Assembly (NCBI GenBank): GCA_016932295.1 | Contig: JAFGDC010000335.1 | Span: forward strand, 1-9,458 | Length of the DNA: 9,458 bases | DNA from: a candidate division CSSED10-310 bacterium | GTDB lineage: Bacteria > CSSED10-310 > JAFGDC01 | Reading direction: 5' to 3' | Shown: positions 6,301 to 9,458 of the stretch, in pieces | How the letters are laid out: every line of letters begins with the position of its first letter | Position numbering within the stretch: the first letter of the stretch is position 1 | Translations under genes and position numbers: made by a program | Notes under the pieces: model-generated | What the model was told of the DNA's origin: nothing | Database searches by the model: none | Seen by the model: the letters and a program-made list of their open reading frames with translations, nothing else

Positions 6301-9006
6301 TCACCTCGCCAAACGTGAATCCGCGCGCGGTCGCCCGCGGAGGGCGAGCAATGCCGTCATCCCGATCAGGAGCAGGCTCAGCCAGCCGCCGTGGGACAGG
6401 ACCGGAATAGGTGCCGGAGTTGGTGTTATCGTGATCGTCGGCGTCAAGGTCGCGGTCGGTGTCCTGGTGGCGGTGGGAGTATTGGTAGGAGTCGGCGTGG
6501 GTGACAGGCAACGGATTTCGAGGGAGTAATCCAGCGGCGCAGTGCCGGCGATCCCATCCACCACGATATAGACGGATTCATTGGTAACCGCACTCGCAAG
6601 GGGACCACCCCCGTCCAGGCACGTGAGAGGATCGCAGGTGTCAAGGATGAAGACCGCGAGATAGTCTGAAGCCTCGTTATAGATGGTGGCCTGGACGCTG
6701 TACTTGGGTGGCGGCGCCGTCCTGAGCCAGTAAACCTTCTCGCCGGTGGCGTAATAATTCGATGGATCGCAGTCATAATAACCGAACACATTGCACTGCT
6801 CGTCGAGCTGCTGATCGTACAGGGTATCGCCACAGGCGACCTGGACGGGATCGGCACAATGGTTGCTCATGACGCCGTCGACCTCGATGGTGAATGTGCC
6901 GGCCTGGTCCGCAGCCACACCGTCCACGATGACATACAGGGTGCCGCTCATGTCATCCAATGCAAGGAGTTCCATGCCGCCGGCACCGTTGTTGTGTGCG
7001 CAGGCGATTTCCGCGGCCGGTGAGAGGCACTCGTCGAGTCTGACCGCCAGCGCCGCATCCCACCCGTCGGGAATCACCCTGATATCCAGGTCGTACGAGC
7101 AGGAAAGGTCGACCTGGAACACCATGTCGTTGCCGCCGCCGCTCACGCCGCAGCCTTGAATTTCGAGATCATCCAGCGCGCAAATGGTGTCATGGGACGA
7201 GACCGATTCATTCACAGCGATGGAGATCGGCGCGGCGCAAGCGTCGCCGGCAATCGGCGGCATGGCGGTTCCATCGATCTCCAGGCAATAGCCGCCACAG
7301 TAGAGATCGTTGCCGGCGCCATCGACAAAGGCATAATAGGTGCCGGGGAGCAACAACGGCAGATCCAGCCGTCTCGTGAACAGCTTGGCCGGACACTCTC
7401 CATCGCACGCACCGGGAGTGTTCGAACAACCGAGTTCGATCCCGGCTTCACAATCATCGGCGCGCAAATAGAGCACCGCGGGGAACGATGCACCAAGGCA
7501 CAGGCTGACGTTCTCGTAACAGCGGTCGAGAGTGAAACCGTATACACCGTCCGGCGAAGTTGTGCCCGAATTGCAGGAACCGTTGTACAGGTTCTGTTCC
7601 GGGCAGGTATTCCCGTACAATGGTCCGGACGGCACCGTCACCATCAGGCCGGGGCACGAATCCGGCGCTTCGCAGCCGAGACTGCCGGTTGCCGCCAGAC
7701 AGAAAGCGCCGCATTGCGTCTGGTACCCATCGACAAAAATGTAATAGGTGCCCGGCCCGAGTTCCGTCAGCTCCATTTCCTCTCCATATGGATAGCCGCA
7801 GCCCGGATCGGCGATTTCGCATGACGCCAGTATCTCATCGGAACAGAGCAGGTCCTGGGCGGGATCGCCGGGACATTCCACCCGCAGGTACATGATGGCA
7901 TCGAAATCGGCGGTCAGACAGACGGTCACTTCAGAATAACACTCATCCAGCACCATCTCGAAGACCATGTCCGGCGCTTCGGACGGTACGAGACAGGCCT
8001 GCGGGTCATAATCATCCATATAGGGGCAGGTGTCGCCGGTGACCGTCCCGCCGTTCATCGTCAGCACCGCCGGTTCTTCGCAGGTATCGCCGCTGGGGAA
8101 CGGCGTGCTGGACGGGTCCGGGCTCGGTGTGCCGGTGGGGCCGGTGGGTGCCGGCGTGGGAGTGCTGGAAGGAGTAGCGGTGGGCGTTATGGTGGGAGTC
8201 CGGGTGGGCGTCGCCGTGGGAACGCTGCTCACCAGGGTGTAGGCATCGGGAAACACCGGCGCCGCTTCGATGTTGCCGGCTTCATCCTCGGCCACTGAAT
8301 AGAACTCGTAAAAACCGTCTCCACCCGTGGAGGAACTGTCGAAAATGAAGCTGGGATCCAGGAATGTACCGTTGTATTGCAGCCAGGGACTGCTGTCACG
8401 CCGATAATAAACCTTGTAAAACGCCACGCCGCAGGCTGAATCCCAGGAGGCGACGGTGACCGGAAACACCGGTGGACAGACCATCGGCAGCGGCATGACC
8501 TGGCTGTCCGGTGTTTCCGCATCCTGCATGGAATATTCCATAAGCGACCAGTCACCCGCCTGCGTGGCGGTCCGCCCGCGCACACGATAGAAATACAGCA
8601 AGCCGTCACTGAGAGATGTGAAACCGTAAGACAGTCCGGTGATCCAGGAACTGGTCTCATGAATGTAGAGGAAATTGGGATCCCTGGCGCATTGCACCTG
8701 GTATCCGACAGCTCCGCTCACCATGTTCCATGCCACGCTGTTGGCGGTACCCTGCGTGCAGGGTAGCTCCGCGATCATCACCGGTCCGGGTAACGGTGTG
8801 GGCGTCGGCGTGGGGCGTTGCAGCATGCTGTCGTCGAGATAAAAACCGGCGGCGGTGCGCGTTGCGAACACCATGCTCACGCATAATCCGAGAACCATGA
8901 CCGATACAAACGCACCCGTCACCATCCTGACACCATGTTCCGATATCGTCGGCATGGAGGTGACTCCGGCACTTTCGTGTAATGATCTTTTGTCTGATGG
9001 TTTCAC
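6301..9006 (-). CDS. Secreted multidomain surface protein: FnIII-like, four PPC-like repeats, IPTL-CTERM-like tail
   Basis: 901 residues from a GTG at 9006 preceded by a G-run. An ATG at 8955 (Met18) has a better-placed GGAG and gives a more normal signal peptide; the hydrophobic core is VTGAFVSVMVLGLCVSMVFA. A short Pro-Thr stretch (65-72) precedes two Fn3/Ig-like segments (about 78-162 and 175-260; DGLLYFYRVRGRT, DGFYEFYSVAEDEAGN). A Thr-Pro linker (263-305) follows. Four related beta-sandwich repeats then span about 306-443, 444-580, 585-712 and 716-833; each ends in a strand such as PGTYYIFVDG, PGTYYAFVDG, GTLYVIVDG or ESVYIVVDG, typical of bacterial pre-peptidase C-terminal (PPC) domains. 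Many paired Cys suggest disulfides. A second Thr-Pro linker (836-866) leads to PVLSHGGW, a hydrophobic helix and a basic RGRPR end, resembling IPTL-CTERM/PEP-CTERM sorting tails. No protease or other catalytic domain is seen. Likely surface-anchored; ligand unknown. First gene of the sigma/anti-sigma operon. Confidence 0.85.
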   Translation of the reverse strand: MKPSDKRSLHESAGVTSMPTISEHGVRMVTGAFVSVMVLGLCVSMVFATRTAAGFYLDDSMLQRPTPTPTPLPGPVMIAELPCTQGTANSVAWNMVSGAVGYQVQCARDPNFLYIHETSSWITGLSYGFTSLSDGLLYFYRVRGRTATQAGDWSLMEYSMQDAETPDSQVMPLPMVCPPVFPVTVASWDSACGVAFYKVYYRRDSSPWLQYNGTFLDPSFIFDSSSTGGDGFYEFYSVAEDEAGNIEAAPVFPDAYTLVSSVPTATPTRTPTITPTATPSSTPTPAPTGPTGTPSPDPSSTPFPSGDTCEEPAVLTMNGGTVTGDTCPYMDDYDPQACLVPSEAPDMVFEMVLDECYSEVTVCLTADFDAIMYLRVECPGDPAQDLLCSDEILASCEIADPGCGYPYGEEMELTELGPGTYYIFVDGYQTQCGAFCLAATGSLGCEAPDSCPGLMVTVPSGPLYGNTCPEQNLYNGSCNSGTTSPDGVYGFTLDRCYENVSLCLGASFPAVLYLRADDCEAGIELGCSNTPGACDGECPAKLFTRRLDLPLLLPGTYYAFVDGAGNDLYCGGYCLEIDGTAMPPIAGDACAAPISIAVNESVSSHDTICALDDLEIQGCGVSGGGNDMVFQVDLSCSYDLDIRVIPDGWDAALAVRLDECLSPAAEIACAHNNGAGGMELLALDDMSGTLYVIVDGVAADQAGTFTIEVDGVMSNHCADPVQVACGDTLYDQQLDEQCNVFGYYDCDPSNYYATGEKVYWLRTAPPPKYSVQATIYNEASDYLAVFILDTCDPLTCLDGGGPLASAVTNESVYIVVDGIAGTAPLDYSLEIRCLSPTPTPTNTPTATRTPTATLTPTITITPTPAPIPVLSHGGWLSLLLIGMTALLALRGRPRADSRLAR
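6334..6405 (-). other. C-terminal sorting-type signal of the surface protein
   Basis: Residues 868-891 follow the tripartite plan of IPTL-CTERM-like tails: a short P-V-L-S motif with Gly-Gly-Trp, a hydrophobic helix (LSLLLIGMTALLAL) and a basic cluster (RGRPR). Seven more residues follow the cluster. The assignment is by resemblance; the cognate sorting enzyme is not in the window. Confidence 0.55.
6409..6501 (-). repeat. Thr-Pro linker, C-terminal
   Basis: Residues 836-866 are a run of T-P dipeptides (TPTPTNTPTATRTPTATLTP and onward) joining the last PPC-like repeat to the membrane tail. It probably spaces the protein from the cell surface. The opposite strand is G-rich as a consequence. 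Confidence 0.85.
8092..8220 (-). repeat. Thr-Pro linker, central
   Basis: Residues 263-305 are a low-complexity Thr/Pro/Ser segment separating the FnIII-like pair from the four PPC-like repeats. It acts as an extended hinge and may be glycosylated (inference). Confidence 0.85.
8964..8967 (-). promoter_or_regulatory. Shine-Dalgarno supporting the alternative start at 8955
   Basis: On the minus strand GGAG lies 8 bases before the in-frame ATG at 8955 (Met18 of the long form). The upstream GTG at 9006 has only a run of seven Gs 5 bases away. Starting at 8955 gives a 10-residue n-region, more typical of a Sec signal peptide, so this may be the real start. Confidence 0.5.
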
Positions 9007-9058
9007 GTTTTCCCCCCCGATGTGAGTCGTTCATGTGGAAAATCCGGCGTACGTCAAC

Positions 9059-9086
9059 GTTGTAACAGTCACGCTGTGTTTGTCAA
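9059..9086 (-). promoter_or_regulatory. Promoter of the surface protein/sigma/anti-sigma operon
   Basis: On the minus strand a perfect -35 box TTGACA (9081-9086) is separated by 16 bases from TACAAC (9059-9064), a 4/6 match to the -10 consensus. It lies just over 50 bases upstream of the GTG at 9006. It looks like a housekeeping sigma-70 promoter, so the operon may be expressed without its own sigma factor. Confidence 0.55.
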
Positions 9087-9175
9087 CCTTCCTTCGTTCC
9101 CAGGCGGCCGGCCCGGCGGAACGTGGCGATTGATCATCGGTCCATTGGGAAAGAAGCACCCGGGACCGGTATGGC

Positions 9176-9236
9176 ACCAATCCGGCGCATCCGGAGAAAC
9201 ACGAATCCCGGACCAATGCCGGCGCACCTGGCCGGA
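9176..9236. repeat. Imperfect direct repeat between divergent genes
   Basis: ACCAATCCGGCGCATCCGGA (9176-9195) recurs 36 bases later, at 9212-9236, as ACCAATGCCGGCGCA followed by CCTGGCCGGA. The shared parts are ACCAAT, CCGGCGCA and CCGGA. It lies between the two divergent promoters and could be a paired regulator site, or chance in GC-rich DNA. Confidence 0.4.
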
Positions 9237-9294
9237 TAAAATATTCACCGCGTCACCCCACGGTTCCAACCGCATTCAGGTGATTCGTTTTCGC

Positions 9295-9323
9295 TTGCAA
9301 AGCCCTATTCGAGTGGGTAGGCT
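9295..9323 (+). promoter_or_regulatory. Candidate promoter of the lysine-catabolism-type gene
   Basis: TTGCAA (9295-9300) and TAGGCT (9318-9323) are separated by exactly 17 bases, matching 4/6 and 3/6 of the consensus, including the conserved T, A and final T of the -10 box. It would give a leader of roughly 90 bases. Confidence 0.35.
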
Positions 9324-9407
9324 CTTTCCGTCCATGAATGAACTGAGCAGCCGCATACTCAGCTCTCCCAGTCAAGAACGTTGGGTTGGGGGGCGTTCAG
9401 CTCACAC

Positions 9408-9416
9408 GGGAGGTGA
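9408..9416 (+). promoter_or_regulatory. Strong Shine-Dalgarno for the right-edge gene
   Basis: GGGAGGTGA is nearly the full complement of the 16S rRNA tail and ends 4 bases before the ATG at 9421. It decides the start over an in-frame upstream ATG at 9334. Confidence 0.85.
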
Positions 9417-9420
9417 TCGG

Positions 9421-9458
9421 ATGGCGACGATAGGAATCAGGCGCGAGGACAAGAATCG
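9421..9458 (+). CDS. N-terminus of probable lysine-ketoglutarate reductase/saccharopine dehydrogenase-type protein (partial)
   Basis: Only 12 complete codons are in the window: MATIGIRREDKN. The IGIRREDKN start is characteristic, from memory, of the AlaDh/PNT-type N-terminal domain of lysine-ketoglutarate reductase and of bifunctional LKR/SDH proteins, which condense lysine with 2-oxoglutarate to saccharopine. The excellent Shine-Dalgarno supports a genuine start. It is transcribed divergently from the sigma operon. The reading frame stays open upstream to an ATG at 9334, but that start lacks a ribosome binding site. The call rests on very few residues, so substrate and domain content cannot be confirmed. 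Confidence 0.6.
   Translation, partial: MATIGIRREDKN

Larger units (their letters stand above)
9007..9420. other. Divergent intergenic region
   Basis: No convincing gene is seen in these 414 bases; two short minus-strand ORFs lack ribosome binding sites and family features. It holds the operon promoter (9059-9086), an imperfect direct repeat (9176-9195 and 9212-9236), a candidate plus-strand promoter (9295-9323), two small leader inverted repeats (9343-9362 and 9376-9398) and a strong plus-strand Shine-Dalgarno (9408-9416). Confidence 0.65.

Noticed and set aside
7156..7824. Plus-strand 222-codon ORF
   Set aside because: It is opposite the PPC-like repeats of the surface protein, whose minus-strand frame is convincing.
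8092..8235. G-quadruplex-forming element on the plus strand
   Set aside because: The G-runs are the complement of Thr-Pro codons. Loops between runs are mostly too long, so no independent function is supported.
9031..9275. Two minus-strand ORFs of 61 and 68 codons upstream of the surface protein
   Set aside because: They lie across the operon promoter, lack ribosome binding sites and overlap each other in different frames.
9324..9420. Lysine riboswitch upstream of the probable lysine-catabolism gene
   Set aside because: The leader is too short and I do not see the conserved lysine-riboswitch core motifs.

Overview
The window reads as a GC-rich bacterial chromosome segment. Secreted proteins with signal peptides, Thr-Pro linkers, a C-terminal sorting-type tail and a long right-handed beta-helix point to a Gram-negative, possibly uncultured lineage (FCB/PVC-like or a candidate phylum). 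That placement is inferred from protein style only; no rRNA or marker gene is present.

Layout. Nearly everything is on the minus strand, read from high to low coordinates. From 9006 to 4368 there is a tight three-gene cluster. It starts with a 901-residue secreted protein with two FnIII-like domains, four PPC-like beta-sandwich repeats, Thr-Pro linkers and an IPTL-CTERM-like tail. Fifteen bases later comes a divergent sigma-70-like factor of 342 residues, and 4 bases after that a membrane anti-sigma-like protein with two zf-HC2 zinc fingers, one transmembrane helix and a TPR-like outer domain. A good TTGACA-type promoter lies just upstream of the first gene. After the last gene there is a tandem repeat array (22-nt and 19-nt units), a GC hairpin and a 16-bp terminator hairpin with a T-rich tail. 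The next minus-strand gene (3938 to the left edge, incomplete) encodes a giant secreted beta-helix protein with about 39 coils and the start of a choice-of-anchor-Q-like C-terminal region. It has no stop codon in the window. At the right edge a divergent plus-strand gene starts at 9421; its first 12 residues match the N-terminus of the lysine-ketoglutarate reductase/saccharopine dehydrogenase family.

How the genes may work together (inference). The sigma and anti-sigma genes look like a trans-envelope switch, and the first gene of their operon is itself an exported, probably surface-anchored protein. The beta-helix gene downstream has its own ribosome-binding site and a palindrome-containing leader and could be a target of the same switch, but no shared promoter motif was found. 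The most unusual features are the Met-rich loops recurring at the same place in the longer beta-helix coils, the atypically long sigma factor, the duplicated zf-HC2 module and the chained tandem repeats.
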